From positions 6,882,001 to 6,946,000 of the forward strand of contig NZ_CP108364.1 in NCBI RefSeq assembly GCF_035946055.1: a DNA stretch of 64,000 nt, given 5' to 3'. Positions within the stretch are counted from its first letter, which is position 1. Every line of letters begins with the position of its first letter. This stretch comes from Streptomyces sp. NBC_01341. Lineage in GTDB: Bacteria; Actinomycetota; Actinomycetes; Streptomycetales; Streptomycetaceae. Position numbers and translations under genes: made by a program. The notes below the pieces were generated by a model that made no database searches, was not told where the DNA came from, and saw only the letters and a program-made list of their open reading frames with translations. Positions 18,136 to 27,031 of this stretch are shown piece after piece.

Positions 18136-18783
18136 CTAGTCCTTGCGCCCCGTCACGGCGACGGTCACGCCGAGCCCGATCATTGTGAGTCCGCCGACTC
18201 CGCCCACGCGAGCGAGCCGTTCCGGGGAGCGCCTGAACCAGTCCCGGGTGGTGGATGCGATCAACCCCCACACGCTGTCGCAGGTCAAAGCGAGGGCGTT
18301 GAAGACCAGGCCGAGGATCAGCATCTGGACGGTGACGTGCCCCAGGCGGGGCTCGACGAACTGAGGGAGTACGGCGGCGAAGAAGACGATGGTCTTCGGG
18401 TTGGCCACACCGACCGCGAAGCCTTCCAGCAAGGTGCGCAGACTCCCGTTGTCCGGGCCCCCACCGGTGAACGAGGCGTGCAGATGGTGTCGTTGACGCA
18501 ACGCCTTCACACCCAGGTACACGAGGTACACGGCGCCACAGAGCTTGAGCGCGGTGAAGACGACGACCGAGCGCTCGACGACGGCCCCGACACCGAGTGC
18601 CACGGCCACGACGAGCACGTACGACCCGAGCGTGTTCCCCACGACCGTGGTCAGCGCAGCCCGGCGTCCCAGCGACAGCGCACGTCCGATCACGAACAGC
18701 ACGCTCGGTCCGGGAACCACGATCAGGAGGAGCGATACGGCCGCGAAGGCCAGCAACCGGTCGACACACACCATGAAGCGCAT
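18136..18783 (-). CDS. LysE family amino-acid/metabolite exporter
   Basis: 215 aa with six hydrophobic segments. The opening FAAVSLLLIVVPGPSVLFVIGRALSLGRRAA contains the PGP motif at the end of helix 1 that is diagnostic for LysE/RhtB exporters, and the middle has GFAVGVANPKTIVFFAAVLPQF, the second family signature. Substrate not predictable. I placed the start at the first of two in-frame ATG codons (MRFMVCVDRL); the second, three codons later, is equally possible. Isolated gene. Confidence 0.9.
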   Translation of the reverse strand: MRFMVCVDRLLAFAAVSLLLIVVPGPSVLFVIGRALSLGRRAALTTVVGNTLGSYVLVVAVALGVGAVVERSVVVFTALKLCGAVYLVYLGVKALRQRHHLHASFTGGGPDNGSLRTLLEGFAVGVANPKTIVFFAAVLPQFVEPRLGHVTVQMLILGLVFNALALTCDSVWGLIASTTRDWFRRSPERLARVGGVGGLTMIGLGVTVAVTGRKD

Positions 18784-19715
18784 CCAACAGGCCGAGGCGT
18801 GAACGCGCAGCCCCTTTTTCCGAGGGCCGCCCTCCTCGACGGCCGACGAGCCGGGACCGGGACGGATGGTGATGCCGGCTGACGAAGACTGCCGGGGGCC
18901 GTGGTGGTCCGGCCTTCGAGGACGGTGCAGGACGACGAGCGCACGTACCCGGATTCCATGATCGCTTTGCGAGTGCATGCCGACGTATATCGCTATCGCT
19001 CGTGCGTCGCCCGCCGACACGCGGCTCGGCGCTCCCCTGCGGTACGTGAGCCGCCGCCCGGCCCGGACGTCGCTCCGCGCAGCGACGTGATCGTCCCGAC
19101 TGGCCGTCTTCTCATGCACTCTGCAGTACGTCCGGCGTGCGGGTGTTCGTGTGAGGAGCTCGTCGAGCAGATGCGGAAGTGTGCCCCCCCGCCCCCACCG
19201 GCTGCCCTCTTCCCGAAAGCGGCCCGGTGGAAAGGCGGTAGAGGTGGCGCGCAGCCAGGATCGGCCGGGTACGGAACGCGTCCGGCCCGATGCCGGCCAA
19301 GTCGGTTATCGCGAAAACCTGTCCAGAACGTGGTGTCCGGCCCGGAGGATCGCCTCCCAGTCATCGACGGGCGTCTTCGCGCCGCGCGTCCCGTCGATGG
19401 GAGTGGCGGTTGCAAAGAAGTGAGCAAAGGTGATCGGCATACCTCCTGGCCGGCTCCCGGGCATGTCGCGGTTCGTGGATGCGCGCCGGTGCGACCCGCC
19501 TGGACGCAGGTCGCTTGCGGGGGTTCCGAACGGCGTGACGGAGGCCGTGCCCTCGGATTCCCGTTGCTCAGTGTGACACTCGACGGCGCGGGACCGACGC
19601 GGCCGGAAGGGTCGGATGTCCCCGGGATCGGCACGCGTCACGACCGCGAGAAGTGCTCTCCGGCGGGGGCCGTCGCAGGGCGCGCGCCTCGGCGCAACCC
19701 CGTCCGGCGCGTGCA
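18784..19715. other. Intergenic region of ~0.9 kb without a supported gene
   Basis: Open frames exist on both strands, but their products are Arg/Pro/Ala-rich and show no domain. One minus-strand frame ending at 19306 (44 residues starting MPITFAHFFATATPIDGT, preceded by AGGAGG only one base away) looks protein-like and might be the end of a lost gene, but I cannot support it as a gene. Sequence near 19190-19205 is a C-rich run. Confidence 0.45.
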
Positions 19716-19763
19716 TTGATTCGTTTCAAACCCTTGCTCAAGTGCTACTTCCGCGCTTACGGT
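19716..19763 (+). promoter_or_regulatory. Promoter with two small dyads upstream of the sugar-isomerase gene
   Basis: TTGCTC (19734-19739) and TACGGT (19758-19763), separated by 18 bp, fit a vegetative promoter about 35 bp before the ATG. TTGA-N6-TCAA (19716-19729) lies upstream of the -35 and CTTG-N2-CAAG (19733-19742) overlaps it: positions suited to a repressor or activator. Operator function is inferred. Confidence 0.5.
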
Positions 19764-19796
19764 CCCATCGAGAGAACCCCTCGAAGGGAAGCACGC

Positions 19797-21260
19797 ATGG
19801 TTGCCGCATCCGCCGTTCCGTCCAGCGCCGCGCTGGAGCGCATCACTCGCCGCACGACGCGGGTGGGTCTCGTCTCCGGTGGTCTCGGTGCTTACTGGCC
19901 GCAGTTTCCGGGCCTGTTGGAGCAGCTGCAGGAATCCGCCGCCTTTGTCACCCGCCGTCTGGAATCCATGGGGTGCGAGGTCACGGACGCGGGGTTCGTC
20001 TCCGACCCGGTGGAGGCCGCCGGTGCCGCGGAGGTGCTACGGCGCGCGGACTGCGACATCATCGTCACCTTCCTCACGACGTACCTGACCTCGTCGATGG
20101 TGCTGCCGATCGCCCAGCGCAGCGGATCGCCGGTGCTTGTCATCGATCTGCAGCCCACCGAGGCGATGGACCACACGACATTCGACACCGGCAAGTGGCT
20201 CGCCTACTGCGGCCAGTGCCCGCTGCCCGAGGTCGCCAACGTCTTCCGCCGCAGCGGCATCCCCTTCCGCTCGGTCTCCGGTCACCTTCGCGACGAGAAC
20301 GCCTGGACCCGCATCGGCCGATGGATCAACGCAGCCGGGGTACGCGCCGCGCTGCGTCACGGCCGCCACGGTCTGATGGGCCACCTGTACCCGGGAATGC
20401 TGGACGTGTCCACGGACATGACCCTGGTCTCCGCGCAGTTGGGCGGTCACATGGAAGTCATCGAGTTCGACGACCTGCGCGTCCGCGTGGCCGCGGTCAC
20501 CGATCAGCAGACTGCCGCGCGTGTCGAGCTGGCTCGCGAGGTCTTCCATCTGGACGACTCGGTCGACGCCGAGGACTTCGACTGGGCGGCCCGCGTCTCG
20601 GTGGGTCTCGACCGGCTGGTCGAGGACTTCGCCCTGGACAGTCTCGCCTACTACCACCGGGGCCTGGACGGCGAACTGCACGAACGGCTGGGTGCCGGCA
20701 TGATCCTCGGCGCCTCCCTGCTCACCGCGCGCGGTCTGCCGGTCGCGGGGGAGTACGAACTGCGCACCAGTCTGGCGATGCTGGTGGCGGACACCATCGG
20801 TGCCGGGGGGTCCTTCACCGAACTCCAGGCCCTCAACTTCCGTGACGGCGTTGTGGAGATGGGGCACGACGGACCGGCCCACCTCGCCATCAGCTCCACG
20901 GACCCGCTGCTTCGCGGGCTGGGTGTCTACCACGGCAAGCGCGGCTGGGGCGTAAGCGTCGAGTTCGACGTCACCCACGGTCCGGTCACCACGTTCGGCC
21001 TGGGGCAGGAGGCCGACGGCACGTTCGTGTTCATCGCCTCCGAGGGCGAAGTGGTCCCGGGACCGCTGCTGGCGATCGGCAACACCACCTCCCGCGTCGA
21101 CTTCGGAGTCGATCCCGGCGAGTGGACGGACGCCTGGTCGGCCTCCGGAATCGGGCACCACTGGGCCCTGTGCACAGGTCATCGGGCCAAGGACCTGAGG
21201 GCGGCGGCCGACCTGCTCGGCCTGCCCTTCCGCCTCGTCGACGGGACCGAGGTTCTCTGA
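19797..21260 (+). CDS. L-arabinose isomerase-like sugar isomerase
   Basis: 487 aa. Overall layout of the arabinose/fucose isomerase fold: N-terminal Rossmann-like part (RVGLVSGGLGAYWPQFPGLLEQL), the middle with DIIVTFLTTYLTSSMVLPIAQRS, and metal-site regions GGSFTELQALNF, VVEMGHDGPAH and near the C-terminus GIGHHWALCTGH, corresponding to the two Glu and two His ligands of AraA. Would interconvert an aldose and ketose with Mn2+. It could act on another pentose or 6-deoxyhexose. ATG preceded by AAGGGA. It stands alone, with no kinase, epimerase or transporter beside it. Confidence 0.8.
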   Translation: MVAASAVPSSAALERITRRTTRVGLVSGGLGAYWPQFPGLLEQLQESAAFVTRRLESMGCEVTDAGFVSDPVEAAGAAEVLRRADCDIIVTFLTTYLTSSMVLPIAQRSGSPVLVIDLQPTEAMDHTTFDTGKWLAYCGQCPLPEVANVFRRSGIPFRSVSGHLRDENAWTRIGRWINAAGVRAALRHGRHGLMGHLYPGMLDVSTDMTLVSAQLGGHMEVIEFDDLRVRVAAVTDQQTAARVELAREVFHLDDSVDAEDFDWAARVSVGLDRLVEDFALDSLAYYHRGLDGELHERLGAGMILGASLLTARGLPVAGEYELRTSLAMLVADTIGAGGSFTELQALNFRDGVVEMGHDGPAHLAISSTDPLLRGLGVYHGKRGWGVSVEFDVTHGPVTTFGLGQEADGTFVFIASEGEVVPGPLLAIGNTTSRVDFGVDPGEWTDAWSASGIGHHWALCTGHRAKDLRAAADLLGLPFRLVDGTEVL

Positions 21261-21309
21261 CGACCTCGGCGGGCGGTCCGGGCCTCCTCCGCCGCGTATG
21301 CCGGGCGGT

Positions 21310-21333
21310 CGTCCCCGCCGGCCGGCGGGGACG
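21310..21333 (+). terminator. Hairpin terminator after the sugar-isomerase gene
   Basis: A perfect 24-bp palindrome (12-bp arms CGTCCCCGCCGG) 50 bp past the stop codon. Strong GC hairpin without a T-run, the usual form in Streptomyces. Confidence 0.65.
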
Positions 21334-21582
21334 CACCCATTCGGCCGGAGGACCGTCGTGGGCGGCCGGGCACGGGGCATGCGCTCGGGAACCAGGTGCG
21401 CGCCGGCAGGAGTTCGGCCGGATCCCGGCTGCCTAGGGCGGGACGGGTGCCGGACGGGCCGGGCGGGTATGTGATCGGTGCGCGTGCCGGGTACGGCCCG
21501 CGCACCCGGGTCCGTGGAGCGGACTGCGGTCCCGGCGCGCCGTCGGAAATTCCGGCCCGCCTCGCTCATGAGGAGTCAGCCA

Positions 21583-22908
21583 GTGGAGTCAGGCGCGGAT
21601 GCCGGTCCCGGGGACCACCAGGCACAGGTGATCGTGGTGGGTGCGGGGCCCGCCGGTTCCGCCACGGCGTTGCATCTGGCCCGGGCCGGGGTGGACGTAC
21701 TGCTGCTGGAGAAGGGGACGTTTCCCCGGGACAAGGTGTGCGGGGACGGCCTCACCCCGCGGGGCGTGCAGCAGCTGATTCGCATGGGGATCGACATCGA
21801 GGCTCCGGGCTGGATGCGGACCAAGGGGATGCGATGGGTGTGCGGCGGACGCCGGGTTCACATCGACTGGCCCCGTTCCGGCAGCCACCCGGACTTCGGC
21901 CTCACCCGCACCCGGCACGACTTCGACGACATCCTCGCCCGACAGGCCGTGGCTGCCGGAGCGCGGCTGCACCTCGACACCAAAGCCACCGGCCCTCTGA
22001 CCGACCACCGCGGACGGATCGTCGGCGTGAGCACCGTCGCGGGGGGCGGTGCGCGCCCCAGGGACTTCCGTGCCCCTCTGGTCGTCGCAGCGGACGGAGC
22101 TTCGGCCCGGACGGCTCTGGCCATGGGGCTGGAGCGGGACCCGAGTACTCCGATGGCTACGGCCGCGCGTCGCTACTACCGGAGCGAAGCCCGCACGCAC
22201 GACCCCTACCTCGAACTCTGGGCCGACCTGCTCTGCTCCCGTACCGGCCGTGACCTGCCGGGATACGGATGGATCTTTCCGCTCGGGGACGGGCGTGTGA
22301 ACGTCGGCCTGGGTGCGCTCCCGCACCGCAGCCATGGAACGGTCGACCTCAGGGCCACGATGGACACGTGGCTGGCCCGGCTGCCCGCGCACTGGGAGCT
22401 GCGGGACGAGAACGCCGACTCCCCTCTGCGCAGCGCCGCACTGCCCATGGGCTTCAACCGCAGGCCGCAGTACCGTCGAGGTCTGCTCCTGGTCGGCGAC
22501 AGCGGCGGCATGGTCAGCCCGTGGAGCGGCGAGGGAATAGTCCAGGCCATGGAAGCCGGTGAGGTCGCCGCCGAGACCGTGGCTCTCGCCCTGCACCGGC
22601 CCGACGGCCCGGCGCGGGAACAGGCTCTGCACCACTACCCCCGCGAGGTGAATCGCCGCTGGGGGCGCTATTACCGTCTCGGGAACGCCGTCGCCGATCT
22701 GGTGTTGGCCCGCTACGGCTACCGTCCCCTGCTCAACCGCCGTGTCATGGCTTCGCCCGCACTGGTACAGACACTGGCACGATTGCTCACGCACGGGACG
22801 GACGCGCCCTCCGACGATCTGATCGACACCGTCGTCCACGGCCTCGTGCGGATGGTTCCCACGCCCGGCCGCCGCCGTGTGCGAGGCCTGGACGTACGGC
22901 CTCGCTGA
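21583..22908 (+). CDS. Geranylgeranyl reductase family FAD-dependent oxidoreductase
   Basis: 441 aa. N-terminal dinucleotide-binding motif VVGAGPAGSATALHLARAG ending with Glu (LLLEKG), then FPRDKVCGDGLTPRGV, a family hallmark; C-terminal FAD motif GLLLVGDSGGMVSPWSGEGI. Family members reduce isoprenoid double bonds (geranylgeranyl groups of lipids, quinones) or act in secondary metabolism. The GTG at 21583 has AGGAG seven bases upstream, better than the ATG five codons earlier. Might work on products of the polyprenyl synthase at 12.7 kb; this is inference from function, not linkage. Confidence 0.88.
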   Translation: MESGADAGPGDHQAQVIVVGAGPAGSATALHLARAGVDVLLLEKGTFPRDKVCGDGLTPRGVQQLIRMGIDIEAPGWMRTKGMRWVCGGRRVHIDWPRSGSHPDFGLTRTRHDFDDILARQAVAAGARLHLDTKATGPLTDHRGRIVGVSTVAGGGARPRDFRAPLVVAADGASARTALAMGLERDPSTPMATAARRYYRSEARTHDPYLELWADLLCSRTGRDLPGYGWIFPLGDGRVNVGLGALPHRSHGTVDLRATMDTWLARLPAHWELRDENADSPLRSAALPMGFNRRPQYRRGLLLVGDSGGMVSPWSGEGIVQAMEAGEVAAETVALALHRPDGPAREQALHHYPREVNRRWGRYYRLGNAVADLVLARYGYRPLLNRRVMASPALVQTLARLLTHGTDAPSDDLIDTVVHGLVRMVPTPGRRRVRGLDVRPR

Positions 22909-23173
22909 AGTGCACGCCGGGTGCACGGGGACCGCATGGTGGCGGGCCGTACCGTCGGGGACACTGGGAACAAGTGCCCGGACGACAGGTGGGGCACAGC
23001 GGGCCACGCGCGAACGGCCGGGTGGCACCGCGTTGCTGCCCGTCGATCCCTCCTCGCTACCGGGCCTGCTCGTCAGGTGGGGCAGAGCCGGCGGCGCGGG
23101 CCCGGTCGCACCGTGGGGAAGTCCGGTGCAGGGGCCCCTGGGACGGGCGCGCCGATACGCCGAGGAGACGGCC

Positions 23174-23338
23174 ATGGTGCATCACCACAAGTCCAACAAG
23201 GAAGTCGAAGGCGACCCGCACAACGGACACGGTCGCGGAATGCCGAGGCGTCCGAACGAGCGGGAGCTCGACGAGCGTCTGGCGGAGGATCGCGAGGAGA
23301 TGGGTCTGCGCCGTGAGGAGCGTGGCCGCCCTGCGTAG
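23174..23338 (+). CDS. Small hydrophilic protein (54 aa), unknown
   Basis: Starts MVHHHKSNKEVEGDPHNGHG and is rich in charged residues (RPNERELDERLAEDREEMGLRREERG), probably a disordered head and one charged helix. GAGGAG six bases before the ATG. Codon use resembles neighbouring genes. No family recognised; similar short charged proteins are common in streptomycetes. Confidence 0.65.
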   Translation: MVHHHKSNKEVEGDPHNGHGRGMPRRPNERELDERLAEDREEMGLRREERGRPA

Positions 23339-23587
23339 GCTGAGTGGCACGCCGGGGACGACCGGATTCGCGCGGGATGGGCAGCACATGGTTTCGCGAG
23401 AGAATCGCGAATTGCGTGCTCAGGGCGGGGCGGTTGTGCAGCCGATGGCGTCGGCCACTTCCGTGGTCCGGCGGAATCGGCATTCGCCGCCGGGGCGGGC
23501 CGGAGTGGTCAGAGGCATTTCGTGCCACAACTGAGGGCTAATATCAGGGCGTCGTTGATGCCCTGATCGAGAAGGTGTTTGTACGCG

Positions 23588-24013
23588 ATGGACCACGACG
23601 CTCGCTTGTTCCTGCTTTCCGACGACTACCCGAGGGTGGGCGTGGCTCTGGCCTCCGTCGGCGCGCTGGCGTGTGCGGAGACACCGGCGGTGCACGGATG
23701 GCTGCAGGCTCATGGAGTCTCCGCCTCGTCGGAGCAGGTCAGGATTCTTCTCGCCGACGCGGAAGCGCTGGTTCCTGACGGCGCCGAAAGCCTGCCCGTC
23801 CCGCTGAGCGAAGAAGAGGCCCAGCGGATTCACCGTGAATCCGTTCCCCGGTCCGTCGCGGACCTGGAGGCCGAGCTCTCGGGTTTCCGGGAGATGACCG
23901 AGGGCGCGGAGGCTCTCGTTCACCGGGCGCTCACCGCCGGAATCCCCGCCCCGCGCATCGCGCAGCTGACGGGATTGTCTCCACGGGAGATCAGCGGTCT
24001 GATCCAGGCGTGA
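23588..24013 (+). CDS. DUF6003-like protein of unknown function
   Basis: 141 aa, soluble. Begins MDHDARLFLLSDDYPRVGVALASVG; middle PVPLSEEEAQRIHRESVPRSVADLEAELSGF; C-terminus HRALTAGIPAPRIAQLTGLSPREISGLIQ, which looks like a small helix-turn-helix. The layout resembles DUF6003 proteins of Streptomyces as I remember them; assignment moderate. ATG at 23588 preferred over TTG nine bases earlier; GAGAAGG lies 12 bases upstream. Confidence 0.7.
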   Translation: MDHDARLFLLSDDYPRVGVALASVGALACAETPAVHGWLQAHGVSASSEQVRILLADAEALVPDGAESLPVPLSEEEAQRIHRESVPRSVADLEAELSGFREMTEGAEALVHRALTAGIPAPRIAQLTGLSPREISGLIQA

Positions 24014-24188
24014 CTCTGCGCCTCTGTGCCTGCGGAAGGCCGGATGCGGGGCCTCTGCGGGTGACCGCGTCAAGGACGCCGCGGTGTCCGTCCAGTTCCG
24101 TCATGGCCTGCGTAACCGTTCTGTTGTCGCTGCCCCGCGCCGGGTGAGGCTTCGCTCACCGCGTCCGTCCGAGCCTGGCGGGGCCGCG

Positions 24189-24605
24189 TCAGTACGCGAG
24201 TCGGGCGCGGATGGTCTTTCCCGTGGTGGGCCCGTAGATGACGGTCAGCTCGCTGGCGAGGCGTCGGACCATGTGCCAGCCGAACCCCCCGCTGCCACCG
24301 TTGAGGTCCGGCGCGCGCTCACGCGGGGGTGAGGGGCTGGGATCGCTGACCTCTGCCGTCAGGCAGTCCGGCGTGGCGGAGAGTTCGAGGGTGTAGCGAC
24401 CGCCGCCGTGGCGTACCGCGTTCGTCGTGAGCTCGGAAACCACCAGGACGAGGGAGTCCGCTGTGGCAGGATCCGGGGCCGGTGTGAGGCTGTCGGCGAA
24501 CGTGCGTGATGCCTCGCGCGCCTGGTGGATGCTGTCCGAGCCGTCGCCCCGCACCCTGGTCGGAGCGAAGGGTGCCGATGCGTCGTTGATCTTCTGACCG
24601 TTCAT
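24189..24605 (-). CDS. GHKL ATP-binding protein (anti-sigma/serine kinase-like)
   Basis: 138 aa. HATPase motifs: N-box VSELTTNAVRHGGG (about 58-71), DPSPSPP at the G1 position, and GGSGGFGWHMVRRLA at G2. This is the short SpoIIAB/RsbW-like group abundant in Streptomyces, which controls sigma factors or partner switching. No sigma factor or STAS antagonist is adjacent. ATG preceded by GGCGGGTG. A second gene of the same type lies 392 bp upstream on the same strand. Confidence 0.9.
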   Translation of the reverse strand: MNGQKINDASAPFAPTRVRGDGSDSIHQAREASRTFADSLTPAPDPATADSLVLVVSELTTNAVRHGGGRYTLELSATPDCLTAEVSDPSPSPPRERAPDLNGGSGGFGWHMVRRLASELTVIYGPTTGKTIRARLAY

Positions 24606-24997
24606 GCGAGTTCACCCGCCTGTTGTCCGTTGTGCCGCTTTGCCGTGACAGGAAGTGTGCCCTCCGACTCCATCTGCACACCTGCGGCAATTTCTTCCGC
24701 CCTGTCCAGGCACAACGGTGCGCAGGGAATTCACTGTGCGGAGGTCGGGTCGAGCGAGGGGCCCGTGGCCGAAGTCCCCGAATTGCACGTGGACTTTCGC
24801 TTGCCGGGCCACCCCGGGCGCGGCGCCGATGCATTTCGGTGCGGATACGACGACGGTTGCGGCACGCGACGGGGCTCGCCGTGTCGTCGCACGGCAGGCC
24901 GCGTGGAAGCAAGCGCGATCACCATGGCGGGTTTTCCACCGCGTCCCAGCGGCATTGCCGTCACTCCCTGCCGGCGCATTCCCGCCGTGAACTTTCC
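24606..24997. other. Intergenic region between two GHKL genes
   Basis: No frame here codes for a recognisable anti-anti-sigma (STAS) or sigma protein, which would be the expected partner. It probably contains the promoter of the downstream GHKL gene. Confidence 0.5.
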
Positions 24998-25489
24998 TTA
25001 CCGAGGTGACTGCCCGGCCCGGTCCTCCTGCCGGCCATCGAGCAGGGAGATCTGGACGCGGATGCGTTTGCCCACGGGCTCCCGGCGGATCTCGAAACTC
25101 TGACAGACCGCGAGGACGATCTCCAGGCCGTGCTGTCCCGCGCGCGCCGGATCGGCCTGCTGGGCCATGGGGAGGACGTCACCGGAATCCCACATCGTGA
25201 TGCCCAGCATGTCGTCGATCACCTCGACATCCAGGAGGCAGGGGCCGGGCGCGTACTTGCAGACGTTGGTGGCCAGCTCGCTCACGACCAGCCGTGCGAC
25301 GTCCATGACACGCGAGGGGACGGACACGCCGTGCTCGGATCCGGCACTCAGGAGGAAGTCGCGGACGAACCCCCGCGCGGTGCCGATCTCCACCGAGCTC
25401 ATGTCATACGCGGCACCGGCCGTGAGGCTGATCGCGTTGATCGCTCGGCTGTTCAGCAAGGCCCCGCCAGCGATCGCCGACTGTTCCAT
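24998..25489 (-). CDS. GHKL ATP-binding protein (anti-sigma/serine kinase-like)
   Basis: 163 aa. N-box VSELATNVCKYAPG (about 78-91), acidic strand MLGITMWDSGD at G1, QHGLEIVLAVCQSFEIRREPVGKRIRVQI at the end. Same family as the gene 392 bp downstream but with a longer N-terminal extension (about 45 residues) and a less canonical G1 box, so ATP binding or kinase activity may differ. The ATG follows GGGGGAC. Role in partner-switching regulation is inferred from the family. Confidence 0.88.
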   Translation of the reverse strand: MEQSAIAGGALLNSRAINAISLTAGAAYDMSSVEIGTARGFVRDFLLSAGSEHGVSVPSRVMDVARLVVSELATNVCKYAPGPCLLDVEVIDDMLGITMWDSGDVLPMAQQADPARAGQHGLEIVLAVCQSFEIRREPVGKRIRVQISLLDGRQEDRAGQSPR

Positions 25490-25518
25490 GTCATGTCCCC
25501 CGTCAGACCAGCCGCACC

Positions 25519-25737
25519 GTGCAACTGAGTCGCCACGCGCGTGTACCCGCCATCGGGCGGCGCACACCCGTCGAGCGGAAGCCGCTCCCGGCGACCCGGC
25601 GCGCCGACGCGTGGTGGTACACCGCCACCGCCGCCGACGGGCAGGAGGAGGAGTCCGCCGCGGTGCACGCGAGATCGACGGAGGCGATCGCCCGGGCCAC
25701 GGAGTTCCTGTTGGTAGACACTCAGGCGGCACCCTGA
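25519..25737 (+). CDS. Possible small protein (72 aa), unknown
   Basis: GTG start; the product contains RKPLPATRRADAWWYTATAAD and ARSTEAIARATEFLLVD, reading like a small beta-alpha protein rather than noise. No clear ribosome site and no recognised family. Divergent from the GHKL gene (29 bp between starts), so the two would share a very short control region. Confidence 0.4.
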   Translation: MQLSRHARVPAIGRRTPVERKPLPATRRADAWWYTATAADGQEEESAAVHARSTEAIARATEFLLVDTQAAP

Positions 25738-26010
25738 GAGGCGGGGGCTCCCGCGCGGTTCCCAATCGCCGGGCGCGCCGAGACCGGCCCGCAGCTCACC
25801 GCTCCCCGTCGCTCCGCGCGTGCCGTCGTCGGCCCCCTGACGTTCTGCGGTCGTCGAGACCGGCACCGTCTGCTACCGGTGCGCCTCCGTCCGGGCGTGA
25901 GCCGAGAAGCAGCCGGGGCCGGCTGGCCGCCCGAGGTGTGACTCGGCGGTCCGCCCAGGGGGCAGCCCCGGGAAGCGGAACCGCTGTCCGGGGCCGGTGC
26001 TGAGGAGTGA

Positions 26011-26655
26011 CTACTTTCGCCAGAACAGGTGGTGCGTCACACCGCTCGGACTGGGGACGACGTCGAGGTGGAACCGGTCGAGCAGCTCATCGGGGGACTC
26101 CCAGAGCTTCACTCCGGACCCGAGCTTCACCGGCGAGACCGCGATGTGCATGGTGTCGACGAGGTCGGCGTCGAGGAACCGCCGGATGGTGGTGGCCCCG
26201 CCGCCGAGTCGGACGTCCTTGCCCTGCGCTGCCTCCCGGGCCTGTTCGAGGACTGCGGCGGGGTCACTGTCGACGAAGTGGAATGTGGTGTCGGAGAGTG
26301 TGAACGAAGGACGCTTGTGGTGGGTCATGACGAACACCGGGGTGCGGAAAGGCGGCTCGTCACCCCACCAGCCCTGCCAGTCGTAGTTCTGCCAGGGTCC
26401 GCGCTGGGGCCCGAACTTGTTGCGGCCCATGATCTCGGCGCCGATGTTGCGGGGGTAGTCCCGCGTGAGGTAGTCGTCCAGGCCCCGGCTCCCTCCGGGG
26501 TCGGTGCGCATGGGCCAGCTCGCCGTGGCGCCGGCCCAGGCGAACAGCTTCTCCGGTTCGACGTGACCGAACGGCCTCTCGAGGGTCTGGTCCTCACCGG
26601 CACCGATCCCGTCACTCGAGACATTGAAGTTCTGGACTCTCAGTAGCTGAGGCAC
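26011..26655 (-). CDS. Dihydrofolate reductase family protein (RibD C-terminal-like)
   Basis: 214 aa. Starts VPQLLRVQNFNVSSDG; the domain shows MGRNKFGPQRGPW, TPVFVMTHHKRPSFTLSDTTFHFV, LGGGATTIRRFLDADLVDTMHIAVSPVKLGSG. This is the actinobacterial DHFR/RibD-like reductase group, which uses NADPH on unknown substrates. GTG start with AGGAGG five bases upstream, one of the best ribosome sites in the window. Divergent from the large secreted protein gene. Confidence 0.9.
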   Translation of the reverse strand: MPQLLRVQNFNVSSDGIGAGEDQTLERPFGHVEPEKLFAWAGATASWPMRTDPGGSRGLDDYLTRDYPRNIGAEIMGRNKFGPQRGPWQNYDWQGWWGDEPPFRTPVFVMTHHKRPSFTLSDTTFHFVDSDPAAVLEQAREAAQGKDVRLGGGATTIRRFLDADLVDTMHIAVSPVKLGSGVKLWESPDELLDRFHLDVVPSPSGVTHHLFWRK

Positions 26656-26921
26656 ATGTTCCTCCTGTGTTGTCTACAGCGATGGCGAGACTTGCGGGGG
26701 CGGGGAAACTCATCGCTGCGTCCGTGGCCGGCCCGAACCCGGCTGCCCAAGTTCCTGCCTGCGAGGTTTGCACATTCCGGGGTGCTCCGATGGCAGGGAC
26801 CGCGACGCCGCCGCCACGGCCACCTCCACGGCCGCGTTCCGGGCCGGCGGTCGCCACGTACATGTCGGTTCGCGGCCAGAGGAGGGGCGTCGCCGAACTT
26901 TGAACTCACAGATGACAAAGT

Positions 26922-26942
26922 ATGGACTTCTCCAGCGGAAGT
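26922..26942. promoter_or_regulatory. Inverted repeat upstream of the PA14/DUF1080 gene
   Basis: GGACTTC-N7-GAAGTCC, 90 bp before the ATG. TAGCGT (26945-26950) immediately after it could be a -10 hexamer, so a protein bound to the repeat would sit at the promoter. Sequence-based suggestion only. Confidence 0.4.
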
Positions 26943-27031
26943 CCCCTAGCGTGACGGCGCAACCACAGGCGTCATGCAATCTCGCGGATTCGTTCAGCCC
27001 GACCGGAGTGCCACCCCCTTCTGGAGGACCG

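Noticed and set aside
19306..19440. 44-residue minus-strand frame starting MPITFAHFF
   Set aside because: Protein-like but ribosome site is one base from the ATG and no family is recognisable; recorded only as a possible remnant.
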